A DNA stretch of 64,000 nt from Pseudomonas kitaguniensis. GTDB lineage: Bacteria > Pseudomonadota > Gammaproteobacteria > Pseudomonadales > Pseudomonadaceae. Positions 52,156 through 60,079 of this stretch are shown here, one piece after another. The translations under genes and the position numbers were made by a program. The stretch covers positions 1 through 64,000 of the forward strand of contig NZ_VUAZ01000019.1 in assembly GCF_009296165.1 (NCBI RefSeq), read 5' to 3'. The notes beneath the pieces were generated by a model, which saw only the letters and a list, made by a program, of their open reading frames with translations, searched no databases and was not told where the DNA came from. Numbering within the stretch: the first letter of the stretch is position 1; every line of letters begins with the position of its first letter.

Positions 52156-52611
52156 TCAGTGGCGCTGCGCAACCAACGCCTCATACCGAGCCCATATTTT
52201 TTCGGCATAACGCATGCGCAACGTCTCACGCTCAGGCGACCCGCCTGCGTTGTAGGAGCCCACGGCGGTCCAGTTGTAGCCGAAACGCTGAATGAACTCG
52301 GCAAGGATCGAGGCCGCCACTTCGACTGACAAACACGGCTCACTCAACAGTCGGTCTTCGGTAATCCCCAGCTTAAGCAGACGCGGCAGATGCATGCTGT
52401 TGATCTGCATCAGGCCAATATCCCGCGAGCCATCGGTGTTGCTGTGGTTCATCGCTTCTGTGCGGTAACCCGATTCCACGGCGGCGATGGCCTGCAGCAA
52501 CTCCGGCTCGATGTCGTAGCGGCTGGCTACCTCATCCCAGCAACTGGCCCAAGCCTGATGGCTGCCCATCATTACGCACAGCAGCAAGCCTTGGCTCAGA
52601 AGCTTAATCAT
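52156..52611 (-). CDS. lytic transglycosylase, IagB-like
   Basis: This is a small SLT-type lytic transglycosylase of 151 residues. After a signal peptide (about 1-22, ending AWAS) comes the catalytic glutamate in [13 protein letters not shown], then [16 protein letters not shown] and [15 protein letters not shown]. This size and arrangement match IagB-type proteins encoded with type III secretion systems. Its start overlaps the upstream regulator gene by eight bases. In Salmonella SPI-1, hilA and iagB are adjacent in the same order. Its function without a secretion apparatus nearby is uncertain. Confidence 0.85.
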   Translation of the reverse strand: MIKLLSQGLLLCVMMGSHQAWASCWDEVASRYDIEPELLQAIAAVESGYRTEAMNHSNTDGSRDIGLMQINSMHLPRLLKLGITEDRLLSEPCLSVEVAASILAEFIQRFGYNWTAVGSYNAGGSPERETLRMRYAEKIWARYEALVAQRH

Positions 52612-53005
52612 GGGTCACCTGGCCACAGGCCGAACAAACGTGCCGCACGACCGCGCGTTCGGGATTGCGCGGTTCGTGACCCTCTGTGTGTACGGCACAG
52701 GTAAAGCGATAACCCTGGCCATAGATGGTCTTGATAAACCCTTTGTCTTGCTTGAGGTACTTGCGCAACGCATAGATGCAGCGGGTGAGCGACTCTTCTG
52801 CGACCTCGCCACGCGGCCAGACCAACTCAAGCAAACGATCCTTGGTGATCAATGCCCCCTCGGCGCCCAGCAGCAGCCGCAGCACATGCCACTCTTTGGG
52901 CGGCAATTGAATATCGACGCTTTCGCCGGTCAAGCGGCCATCGCTCTGCAAGGTCCAGCCCGCAAACACCCGTGAGGCCGCAAGCGCTTCATTCACGAGG
53001 GTCAT
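52604..53005 (-). CDS. winged-helix regulator resembling the HilA N-terminal domain
   Basis: This is a 133-residue protein with a single OmpR/PhoB-type winged helix (about residues 15-105, PKEWHVLRLLLGAEGALITK and SLTRCIYALRKYLKQ then YGQGYRFTC). HilA is over 500 residues, so this is only its DNA-binding part with no receiver or TPR region. The tail has a CSACGQ pair. It overlaps the IagB-like gene. It probably controls this small locus, possibly the secretin gene upstream. Confidence 0.78.
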   Translation of the reverse strand: MTLVNEALAASRVFAGWTLQSDGRLTGESVDIQLPPKEWHVLRLLLGAEGALITKDRLLELVWPRGEVAEESLTRCIYALRKYLKQDKGFIKTIYGQGYRFTCAVHTEGHEPRNPERAVVRHVCSACGQVTHD

Positions 53006-53218
53006 ACACACCTCTGCATCCGACTACTGACATTGAATTCCTTGTTTCCAAAAACGGCCGATACGGCAACATCACGACTATAAAAACCTGAGTCGCCAAC
53101 AACGTTAGGAAAAAACCCATTTGATCGAGGCATTTGGCATGCACTGCGTAGGACTTTTCGCAGTCATGCGCAGCAAGCGCTCAGGCAAGCGTCAAGATGT
53201 GCGCTTAATCGGGCTATT

Positions 53219-54724
53219 TCATTCAGCGTCCTCACGGTTTTCACGCACAAACGCGCGCTCCACGCGCTCATGTTGGCTCTGAGTCAGCGGTGGCGGGCCG
53301 ACGGCGCCGGCCAACATCTTGGTGTCGAGCCCTACCGCACGCGCCTGGATCACAAATAGCCGTACCTGCGCACGTCGGCCGCGCGCGCTCGCTTCGTCGT
53401 CACGTCGAAAACCGCCCAGCCATAGACGCTTGCCCTGAGGCACGCGCACCACCGTGCTGATACCGACTCGCCCCACCCCGCCTGCCGCACCGGGCCTGAG
53501 TTTGCTGTCGAGCTGACGGTCATCCTTCAGGGTCAGGAGCATTTCGATTTGATTCGATTCAACAAAACGCGCAAGCACACTGGCATCAGTGCCATACCGC
53601 ACGGGCTGCCAGTCTCGGTCATCGTCCCCGGAGCCTTGCAGGTAAAACGTATGGTTGTCCTGGAAAACCGCCGGAACGTTTTCCTCTGTGAGCACCGCGG
53701 GGAACGCGGTCACCCTGGCTTTACGGCGACGCTCCAGCGCACCGAGCTGCAGCATCAAGCGCTTGTCGTCGAGAGGTTCCAGCACGCGCGTCGGCGACGG
53801 CGAATCGTTGCTGCCCTGAGCCCAGGCCGCGTCGATTTTCTGGAGTTCGTCGCGGTCTACGTCTAACTGCCACAACGACACTTCAACCGGCCGCTTGGGT
53901 GTGTCGAGCGCCTCTACCAGCGCTTCAATCGCTGCCACCTGGGCAGGTTTGCCCTTGACCAACAAGCTGTTGGAGTCAGGGTAGGCCATCACCAACAGGC
54001 TCTTGTCGGCCAGTAAACTCACGGGGCGCTGCGCGCCATTCTTCTGCTCGATGGCCAGCACGGCGTCGATCATCGAGGCCATGCCCGACACAGTGACCTT
54101 TTCGTCACCCATGGCGTACTGACGGTCGGCCACATGGGTATTGAACACCTGCACCACACCGAAGGTCTGCGCACCCACGCGCACCTCGCGCGGTTGCTTG
54201 TCCATCAGTTGGGCCAGGTGCAGTACCTGGTCCACATAATCAGGTGGCCCCGACACATAGAACGTGCGCGCACCGCTCTCGCGCAAGGGGAAGCGTGATT
54301 CATCCAGCCCCGATCGGCGCATGAACCCTCGCAGCCTGTCGACCGAAATATGCCGCAGTGCCACCGCAGAGCTTTTCGCTTCGCCTGCGTCATAGAGATA
54401 AAACACTTGCCCGTTGCTGTACCAGATCAGCCCTTGCTGCTGCGCAACCGCCTCAAGCGTGAGCTGCGGCGCCGCCAGATCGAAGGCCCCCGAAATGCGT
54501 TTACGCGCGACTTCGCGGCTGACCACCACGGGCAAGCCCAACGGCACCGACAGCGCAGTAAAAAAGGTGTGCAAGCTTTCATCCCGCGCCAGGTAGCTGT
54601 CCCCTTGGGCATGAACATTTGCTGACAACAATGCGAGGCACATCAACCAGAAATGCAACCAGAAATGCAACCTGTGATGCAGCCAGTGGTGGCGCATCAT
54701 GGCCGGGGAATCGATAGACACCAT
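53219..54724 (-). CDS. type III secretion outer-membrane secretin, InvG/EscC-like
   Basis: This is a secretin-like ring protein of 501 residues. A His-rich leader with signal peptide ends near ANVHAQ. N0/N1-type domains follow (LSVPLGLPVVVSREVARKRISGAFD; FYVSGPPDYVDQVLHLAQLM), then an N3-like domain and the secretin body ending GISTVVRVPQGKRLWLGGF. After this the family normally has a VPxLGxIPxxGxLF motif, but here GGFRRDDEASARGRRAQVRLFVIQ follows directly, so that segment is missing. The start at MVSIDSPAMM has an AGGA motif six bases upstream. No other structural type III genes are in the window. Confidence 0.82.
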   Translation of the reverse strand: MVSIDSPAMMRHHWLHHRLHFWLHFWLMCLALLSANVHAQGDSYLARDESLHTFFTALSVPLGLPVVVSREVARKRISGAFDLAAPQLTLEAVAQQQGLIWYSNGQVFYLYDAGEAKSSAVALRHISVDRLRGFMRRSGLDESRFPLRESGARTFYVSGPPDYVDQVLHLAQLMDKQPREVRVGAQTFGVVQVFNTHVADRQYAMGDEKVTVSGMASMIDAVLAIEQKNGAQRPVSLLADKSLLVMAYPDSNSLLVKGKPAQVAAIEALVEALDTPKRPVEVSLWQLDVDRDELQKIDAAWAQGSNDSPSPTRVLEPLDDKRLMLQLGALERRRKARVTAFPAVLTEENVPAVFQDNHTFYLQGSGDDDRDWQPVRYGTDASVLARFVESNQIEMLLTLKDDRQLDSKLRPGAAGGVGRVGISTVVRVPQGKRLWLGGFRRDDEASARGRRAQVRLFVIQARAVGLDTKMLAGAVGPPPLTQSQHERVERAFVRENREDAE

Positions 54725-54824
54725 GGGGTTCCTGGCAGTCTGGCGTAAAGAGGCGGCCATACTGAAAGGCAGACGCGTTTGAATCTTGATGGAAAGCTGA
54801 CGGAAGACTGCGCCTGTCTGCGCG

Positions 54825-54840
54825 TGGCATGTGCCTTGCT
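54825..54840 (+). promoter_or_regulatory. sigma-54 promoter of nasST
   Basis: TGGCAT-GTGCC-TTGCT has the invariant GG-N10-GC spacing of -24/-12 promoters. Transcription would start near 54851 and give an untranslated leader of about 117 bases before nasS. NtrC-RpoN control of nitrate assimilation is expected in Pseudomonas. Confidence 0.72.
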
Positions 54841-54967
54841 ACGAACTCCGCATAAGCGCGCACCAACGTCGGAGCGTGCCTACCGACAAAGGCGTCGTTA
54901 TCCTGCAATGGCCTGTAGCGCCATCCCGGGAAACGACGCTTTTTTTTGACAGATAAGGTAGGTGTTG

Positions 54968-56194
54968 ATGAACGATTCGGTCGACAACAGCCCGGTGAAC
55001 AATCCGCTGGCTTGGGTAAATGGCAGTGACGCTCCGGAAAAGAGCAGCCTCGACCTGGGCTTCATGGCGCTGACCGACTGCGCCTCACTGGTGGTGGCCG
55101 CGACCCAAGGCTTCGCCCAACCGTTCGGTCTGACCTTGAACCTCAAGCGCCAATCATCGTGGGCCAACCTGCGCGACAAGCTGGTCAGCGGTGAACTGGA
55201 CGCGGCGCAAAGCCTGTATGGGCTGGTTTATGCGGTGCATTTGGGCATTGGCGGCGTTGCGCCTACCGACATGGCCGTGCTGATGGGGCTCAACCAAAAC
55301 GGCCAGAGCATCAACCTGTCAAACAGCCTGCAGCAGCAGGGGGTGGTCACTCCTGAGGCACTCGATCGCCACGTGCACCAAAGCCGTACAAAACTGACTT
55401 TCGCTCAAACATTCCCCACTGGCACGCACGCCATGTGGCTGTATTACTGGCTGGCAAGCCAAGGCATTCATCCATTGCTGGATGTGAACAGCGTGGTGGT
55501 GCCGCCGCCGCAGATGGTCGCGCACCTGCAAGCGGGGCGCATCGATGGCTTCTGTGCCGGCGAACCGTGGTGCGCCAGTGCGGTAAAACACAACCAGGGG
55601 TTTACCCTGGCAACCACACAGGCGATCTGGCCGGACCATCCGGAAAAAGTCCTCGGCTGCACTCAGGCCTTTGTCGACCAATACCCCAATACCGCACGCG
55701 TGCTGGTGATGGCGGTACTTGAAGCCAGCCGTTTTATCGAACAAAGCCAGGAAAACCGCCGTTCTACCGCGCAGTTGTTGAGCGCCCGCGAATACCTCGA
55801 CGCACCGCTCGATTGCATCGAGCCGCGCTTGCTGGGTGCCTATGATGACGGTCTGGGCAACCAATGGCAGGACCCGCATGCATTGCGCTTTTTCGGTGAT
55901 GGCGAGGTGAACCTGCCCTACCTGTCAGACGGCATGTGGTTCATGACTCAGTTCCGGCGCTGGGGTTTGCTGCGCGAAGACCCGGACTACGTGGGCATCG
56001 CCCGTAAGGTGCAGCAATTGGACCTGTACCGCCAGGCCGCCAACGCCGTTGGCGTGCCAGCAAACAGCCAGGACCTGCGCAGCAGCCAATTGATCGACGG
56101 CAAAATCTGGAACGGCTCTGACCCCGCCGCCTACGCCCGCAGCTTCCGCTTGCATGCGATGGTGGACGATTCCAGCCGCCAAGCGCTGCGCTGA
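54968..56194 (+). CDS. nasS: nitrate/nitrite sensor protein NasS
   Basis: This is a cytoplasmic relative of the nitrate-binding proteins NrtA/CmpA, 408 residues. There is no signal peptide or lipobox (N-terminus MNDSVDNSPVNNPLAWVNG), which separates it from transport-linked NrtA. Ligand-fold motifs include FMALTDCASLVVA, AAQSLYGLVYAVHLGIGG and FCAGEPWCASAV. In the established NasS-NasT system NasS holds NasT inactive until nitrate binds. nasT follows 13 bases downstream. Confidence 0.92.
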   Translation: MNDSVDNSPVNNPLAWVNGSDAPEKSSLDLGFMALTDCASLVVAATQGFAQPFGLTLNLKRQSSWANLRDKLVSGELDAAQSLYGLVYAVHLGIGGVAPTDMAVLMGLNQNGQSINLSNSLQQQGVVTPEALDRHVHQSRTKLTFAQTFPTGTHAMWLYYWLASQGIHPLLDVNSVVVPPPQMVAHLQAGRIDGFCAGEPWCASAVKHNQGFTLATTQAIWPDHPEKVLGCTQAFVDQYPNTARVLVMAVLEASRFIEQSQENRRSTAQLLSAREYLDAPLDCIEPRLLGAYDDGLGNQWQDPHALRFFGDGEVNLPYLSDGMWFMTQFRRWGLLREDPDYVGIARKVQQLDLYRQAANAVGVPANSQDLRSSQLIDGKIWNGSDPAAYARSFRLHAMVDDSSRQALR

Positions 56195-56207
56195 CAGGAC
56201 GACCGAT

Positions 56208-56783
56208 ATGTTGCGAATACTGTTGATCAACGACACCCCGCGCAAGGTCGGCCGCCTCAAGGCTGCGCTGACAGAGGCCGGGTTTGAGGTGATCGATGAG
56301 TCCGGCCTGACCATCGACCTGCCCGCGCGCGTCGAAACAGTGCGCCCGGACGTGATTCTGATCGATACCGAGTCACCAGGCCGCGATGTGATGGAGCAAG
56401 TGGTGCTGGTGAGCCGCGACCAACCACGGCCAATCGTGATGTTTACCGACGAACACGACCCCAGCGTAATGCGCCAGGCGATCAAGTCCGGCGTCAGCGC
56501 GTATATCGTCGAAGGCATCCAGGCCCAGCGCCTGCAACCGATCCTTGATGTGGCCATGGCCCGCTTTGAAAGCGACCAGTCGTTGCGCGCGCAGCTGCAC
56601 GCACGCGACCAGCAGTTGGCCGAACGTAAACGCATCGAGCTGGCCAAAGGCATGCTGATGAAAATGAAGCACTGCAATGAGGAAGAGGCCTACACCCTGA
56701 TGCGCCGCCAGGCAATGAGCCGCCAACAGAAGCTGATCCAGGTGGCGGAGCAGATCATCGCAATGAGCGAGTTGCTCGGCTGA
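56208..56783 (+). CDS. nasT: ANTAR-domain antiterminator NasT
   Basis: This is an RNA-binding response regulator of 191 residues. A receiver-like domain (about 1-120) starts MLRILLINDTPRKVG and keeps LIDTESPG at the usual phosphorylation region. The C-terminal ANTAR domain (about 130-190) has RIELAKGMLMKMKHCNEEEAYTLMRRQAM. NasT released from NasS binds hexaloop hairpins and prevents termination. Two leaders with such hairpins lie downstream, before nasA and cobA. Confidence 0.94.
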   Translation: MLRILLINDTPRKVGRLKAALTEAGFEVIDESGLTIDLPARVETVRPDVILIDTESPGRDVMEQVVLVSRDQPRPIVMFTDEHDPSVMRQAIKSGVSAYIVEGIQAQRLQPILDVAMARFESDQSLRAQLHARDQQLAERKRIELAKGMLMKMKHCNEEEAYTLMRRQAMSRQQKLIQVAEQIIAMSELLG

Positions 56784-56797
56784 ACAACCGGCCGCGT

Positions 56798-56813
56798 TGG
56801 CGCAGGACTTGCT
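56798..56813 (+). promoter_or_regulatory. sigma-54 promoter of nasA
   Basis: TGGCGC-AGGAC-TTGCT has GG-N10-GC spacing. It predicts a start near 56824, only four bases before the first leader hairpin, so the transcript begins directly with the ANTAR element. Confidence 0.78.
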
Positions 56814-56827
56814 AAGCATTCATTACA

Positions 56828-56909
56828 GGTAACCAACGGCGGTTGCCCCCTCTACGACAAAGACGTCGCCCACCCGGTTTGCCGAGCAAACCCGGTGGCG
56901 GCGTTTTTT
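56828..56909 (+). promoter_or_regulatory. ANTAR/NasT antitermination leader of nasA
   Basis: Hairpin P1 is GGTAACC-AACGGC-GGTTGCC (56828-56847). Hairpin P2 is CGAC-AAAGAC-GTCG (56855-56868). Both have six-base loops with A at position 1 and G at position 4, the ANTAR target rule. A strong terminator follows (stem from 56864 to 56903, then TTTTTT). Its 5' arm includes the GTCG of P2, so P2 and the terminator exclude each other. NasT binding would stabilise P1-P2 and allow read-through to nasA. Confidence 0.85.
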
Positions 56910-57004
56910 CGTTTTGGCCCCAGTTCATGGGGCCGGTGGGGCGGCCTCAACCGGCTGTTCCATCACAGGCCTTCTTACAAGACTCCCAACCGTTGAGGTG
57001 CGTG

Positions 57005-58216
57005 ATGAAATCAAGCTTCTGGAAATCCGGGCACACCCCGACCCTGTTTGCCGCGTTCCTGTATTTCGACCTGAGCTTCATGGTCTGGTACTTGTTAGGC
57101 CCACTGGCGATACAGATCGCGGCCGACTTGCACCTGACCACCCAGCAACGTGGCCTGATGGTAGCGACGCCGATTCTGGCGGGCGCGGTGCTGCGCTTTC
57201 TAATGGGCATGCTGGCCGACAAACTGTCGCCCAAGACCGCCGGGCTGATCGGCCAGGTGATTGTGATCGCAGCCTTGTTCGGGGCCTGGAAACTCGGGGT
57301 GCACAGCTACGAGCAAGCCCTGCTGCTGGGCGTATTCCTCGGCATGGCCGGTGCGTCTTTTGCGGTCGCGCTGCCCTTGGCCTCCCAGTGGTACCCGGCC
57401 GAGCACCAAGGCAAGGCCATGGGCATCGCCGGCGCCGGCAACTCCGGCACCGTGTTTGCCGCATTGCTCGCGCCTTTATTGGCCGCGGCGTATGGCTGGA
57501 GCAATGTGTTTGGCTTCGCGCTGATTCCGTTGATTCTCACCCTGATTGTCTTCGCGTGGCTGGCACGCAATGCGCCTGAGCGCCCGAAAGCCAAATCCAT
57601 GGCCGACTATTTTAAAGCCTTGGGCGACCGCGACAGCTGGTGGTTCATGTTCTTCTACAGCGTGACCTTTGGCGGCTTTATCGGCCTGGCGAGCGCCCTG
57701 CCCGGTTATTTCAACGACCAATACGGCTTGAGCCCGGTGACCGCCGGTTACTACACCGCCGCTTGTGTGTTTGGCGGCAGCCTGATGCGCCCACTGGGCG
57801 GCGCGCTGGCTGACCGTTTCGGCGGTATTCGGACCCTGCTCGGCATGTACGGCGTAGCAGCCGTGTGCATCGCAGCGGTGGGCTTCAACCTGCCAAGTTC
57901 TTACGCTGCACTGGCCCTTTTCGTCTGCACCATGCTCGGCCTCGGCGCAGGCAATGGCGCAGTGTTCCAACTGGTGCCGCAACGCTTTCGCCGCGAGATC
58001 GGCGTAATGACCGGCCTGATCGGTATGGCCGGTGGTATCGGCGGCTTCGCCCTGGCGGCAGGCATGGGCGCAATCAAGCAGAGCACCGGCAGTTATCAGA
58101 TGGCCCTGTGGTTGTTCGCCAGCCTTGGTGTATTGGCCTGGTTCGGCCTGCACGGTGTTAAACGCCGTTGGAGAACCACGTGGGGTTCGGCCGCAGTGAC
58201 TGCCGCACGCGTCTGA
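57005..58216 (+). CDS. nasA: nitrate transporter, NNP/NarK family (MFS)
   Basis: This is an inner-membrane nitrate or nitrite transporter of 403 residues with 12 predicted helices. The two nitrate-signature glycine-rich segments are clear: GAGNSGTVFAALLAP near residue 140 and GLGAGNGAVFQLVPQ near 315. The start MKSSFWKSGHTP is chosen by family alignment, with the region upstream being the terminator leader. The stop overlaps the next gene's start (TGATG). Position after nasST matches P. aeruginosa nasA. Confidence 0.92.
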   Translation: MKSSFWKSGHTPTLFAAFLYFDLSFMVWYLLGPLAIQIAADLHLTTQQRGLMVATPILAGAVLRFLMGMLADKLSPKTAGLIGQVIVIAALFGAWKLGVHSYEQALLLGVFLGMAGASFAVALPLASQWYPAEHQGKAMGIAGAGNSGTVFAALLAPLLAAAYGWSNVFGFALIPLILTLIVFAWLARNAPERPKAKSMADYFKALGDRDSWWFMFFYSVTFGGFIGLASALPGYFNDQYGLSPVTAGYYTAACVFGGSLMRPLGGALADRFGGIRTLLGMYGVAAVCIAAVGFNLPSSYAALALFVCTMLGLGAGNGAVFQLVPQRFRREIGVMTGLIGMAGGIGGFALAAGMGAIKQSTGSYQMALWLFASLGVLAWFGLHGVKRRWRTTWGSAAVTAARV

Positions 58217-59886
58217 TGAGCTTGCAACTGAGCGTCGCCCAAGCCAGCGCTATCGGCCCTCGCGCGGAAAACCAGGATGCACTGCGGGTGGTCACCCCCG
58301 TGGCGGAACTGGCCGCGAGTAAAGGCTACCTGTGCGCCATCGCCGATGGCGTCAGCCAATGCGCCGACGGTGGCCTGGCCGCGCGTTCGACCTTGCAGGC
58401 GCTGGCCCTGGACTACTACGCCACGCCGCAAACCTGGGGTGTGGCGCAGGCACTCGAACGTTTATTGCTCGCACAAAATCGCTGGCTGCAGGCCAACGGC
58501 GGTGGTCAGCCGTTGCTGACCACGCTCAGTGCACTGGTATTTCGTGGCCAGCGTTTTACCCTGGCGCATGTCGGTGATTGCCGCGTGTATCGCTGGCTGA
58601 ACGGCGAGTTGCAGCGCATCAGCGAAGACCATGTGTGGGAACAACCGGGCATGCAGCACGTGCTCAAGCGCGCCCTCGGCCTGGACCAACACCTGGTGCT
58701 GGATTTTCTCGACGGTGAACTGCGCGAAGGTGAGTGTTTCCTGCTGCTCAGCGATGGCGTGTGGGCCACGTTGGGCGATCACAGCATCAGCGCGATTTTG
58801 CGCGAGCAAACTGACCTCGAGCTGGCAGTAAAAACCCTGGTTAACGCTGCGCATTTGGCCGGCAGCCAGGATAACGCCAGCGCCTTACTGGTGCGCATCG
58901 ACAAGCTCGGCGCCGCCACGCTTGGCGATGCGCTGGTGCAGTTACAGCAATGGCCATTGCCACCGCCACTGAAAGCCGGGCAACGCTTTGAAGGCTGGCA
59001 GGTTGAAAGCGTGCTGGCGCAGAGTCGGCAGTCGCTGCTGTACCGGGTGCGCGATGCCCAACAGCAACCCTGGCTGCTAAAAACCTTGCCGCTCAACCGC
59101 GACGACGACAACGATGCGGGCCAAGCCTTGCTGGCGGAAGAATGGTTTTTGCGCAGGGTTGCCGGGCGCGCGTTCCCTGAAGTGCATGCGGCCAGCGGGC
59201 GTCAGCATTTGTACTATGTGATGCGCGAGTACCCGGGGCCTACCCTTGCCGCGCTGTTCCAGCGCCAAGGCCCGCTGCCCTTGGCGCAATGGCAGTCAAT
59301 CGCCGAGCGTTTGCTACGAGCCGTGGGTTTGCTGCACCGACGCCAGATCTTGCACCGCGATATAAAACCGGAAAACCTGCTGCTGGGCGACGATGGCGAA
59401 CTGCGTGTGCTGGATTTCGGCCTCGCCTACTGCCCGGGGCTCTCCGAAGACCGCGCGCACTTGCTGCCTGGCACTCCGAGCTTTATTGCACCCGAGGCGT
59501 TCAGTGGTGAGCGCCCTACGCCGCAACAGGATTTGTACAGTGTTGGCGTGAGCCTGTATTACCTGCTGACCGGGCATTACCCCTACGGCGAAATCGAAGC
59601 CTTCCAACGACCGCGTTTCGCCCAACCCGTCAGCGCCAGTCGCTATCGCCCCGACCTGCCGGATTGGTTGCCACTCAGCCTGGAACGCGCGGTAGCGGCG
59701 CAACCGGGACACCGTTATGAAACCGCTGAAGAGTGGTTGCTGGTGTTGGAGCAGGCAGACCGTCGCGAATTAAGCGTGCGGCCACGGCCGTTGCTGGAAC
59801 GTGAACCGCTCAAGGTCTGGCAAACCCTGGCCACCGTTTCGCTGTTGATCAATCTGGTGCTGCTGTATGGGTTGTTGCACCACTAG
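58216..59886 (+). CDS. bifunctional PP2C-type phosphatase / Ser-Thr protein kinase
   Basis: This is a fused signalling protein of 556 residues. The N-terminal PP2C domain (about 1-240) has the metal-binding Asp set in RAENQDALRV, AIADGVSQCADGG, HVGDCRVYR, LLLSDGVWATL and SQDNASALLV. The kinase domain (about 260-515) has HRDIKPENLLL, LDFGLAY and PGTPSFIAPEAF, all intact. A C-terminal membrane helix (LATVSLLINLVLLYGLL) anchors it. It is translationally coupled to nasA. A homologue sits here in P. aeruginosa and P. putida, but I know of no defined target. Confidence 0.92.
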   Translation: MSLQLSVAQASAIGPRAENQDALRVVTPVAELAASKGYLCAIADGVSQCADGGLAARSTLQALALDYYATPQTWGVAQALERLLLAQNRWLQANGGGQPLLTTLSALVFRGQRFTLAHVGDCRVYRWLNGELQRISEDHVWEQPGMQHVLKRALGLDQHLVLDFLDGELREGECFLLLSDGVWATLGDHSISAILREQTDLELAVKTLVNAAHLAGSQDNASALLVRIDKLGAATLGDALVQLQQWPLPPPLKAGQRFEGWQVESVLAQSRQSLLYRVRDAQQQPWLLKTLPLNRDDDNDAGQALLAEEWFLRRVAGRAFPEVHAASGRQHLYYVMREYPGPTLAALFQRQGPLPLAQWQSIAERLLRAVGLLHRRQILHRDIKPENLLLGDDGELRVLDFGLAYCPGLSEDRAHLLPGTPSFIAPEAFSGERPTPQQDLYSVGVSLYYLLTGHYPYGEIEAFQRPRFAQPVSASRYRPDLPDWLPLSLERAVAAQPGHRYETAEEWLLVLEQADRRELSVRPRPLLEREPLKVWQTLATVSLLINLVLLYGLLHH

Positions 59887-59944
59887 AAGGCAAATTCTCA
59901 GGTTGTTTCGACGCCTAGCCGAATAAAACCGCTACCGGCTGACT

Positions 59945-59960
59945 TGGCACAGCCGCTGCA
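59945..59960 (+). promoter_or_regulatory. sigma-54 promoter of cobA
   Basis: TGGCAC-AGCCG-CTGCA has the full TGGCAC -24 element and GG-N10-GC spacing, with one deviation in the -12 box. The predicted start is near 59971, about 20 bases before the first leader hairpin. Confidence 0.68.
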
Positions 59961-59989
59961 TTGGTTAACCCTACAACATACATAAACCC

Positions 59990-60079
59990 GCCCGTTCAAC
60001 GTCGAATGGGCCCGTTTCCCGAGATAACGGGACCAGGACAAAGGCGTCCTCGCTAGGTAACCAGCGGGGACGCCTTTTT
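59990..60079 (+). promoter_or_regulatory. ANTAR/NasT antitermination leader of cobA
   Basis: P1 is GCCCGTTC-AACGTC-GAATGGGC (59990-60011). P2 is AGGAC-AAAGGC-GTCCT (60035-60050). Both loops are hexanucleotides with A1 and G4. A terminator (60042-60075, then TTTTT) begins inside the P2 loop and uses the GTCCT arm, so the two folds are alternatives. An extra CCCGTT/AACGGG stem lies between. The design equals the nasA leader, so NasT should also control cobA. Confidence 0.85.

Noticed and set aside
54968..56194. Periplasmic nitrate-binding subunit (NrtA/NasF) of an ABC transporter
   Set aside because: There is no signal peptide or lipobox and no permease or ATPase gene follows. Linkage to an ANTAR regulator indicates the NasS sensor.
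60011..60031. CCCGTT/AACGGG stem as the second ANTAR hairpin of the cobA leader
   Set aside because: Its loop is 9 bases and lacks the A1/G4 hexaloop. The AGGAC-AAAGGC-GTCCT stem just downstream fits both the loop rule and the overlap with the terminator.
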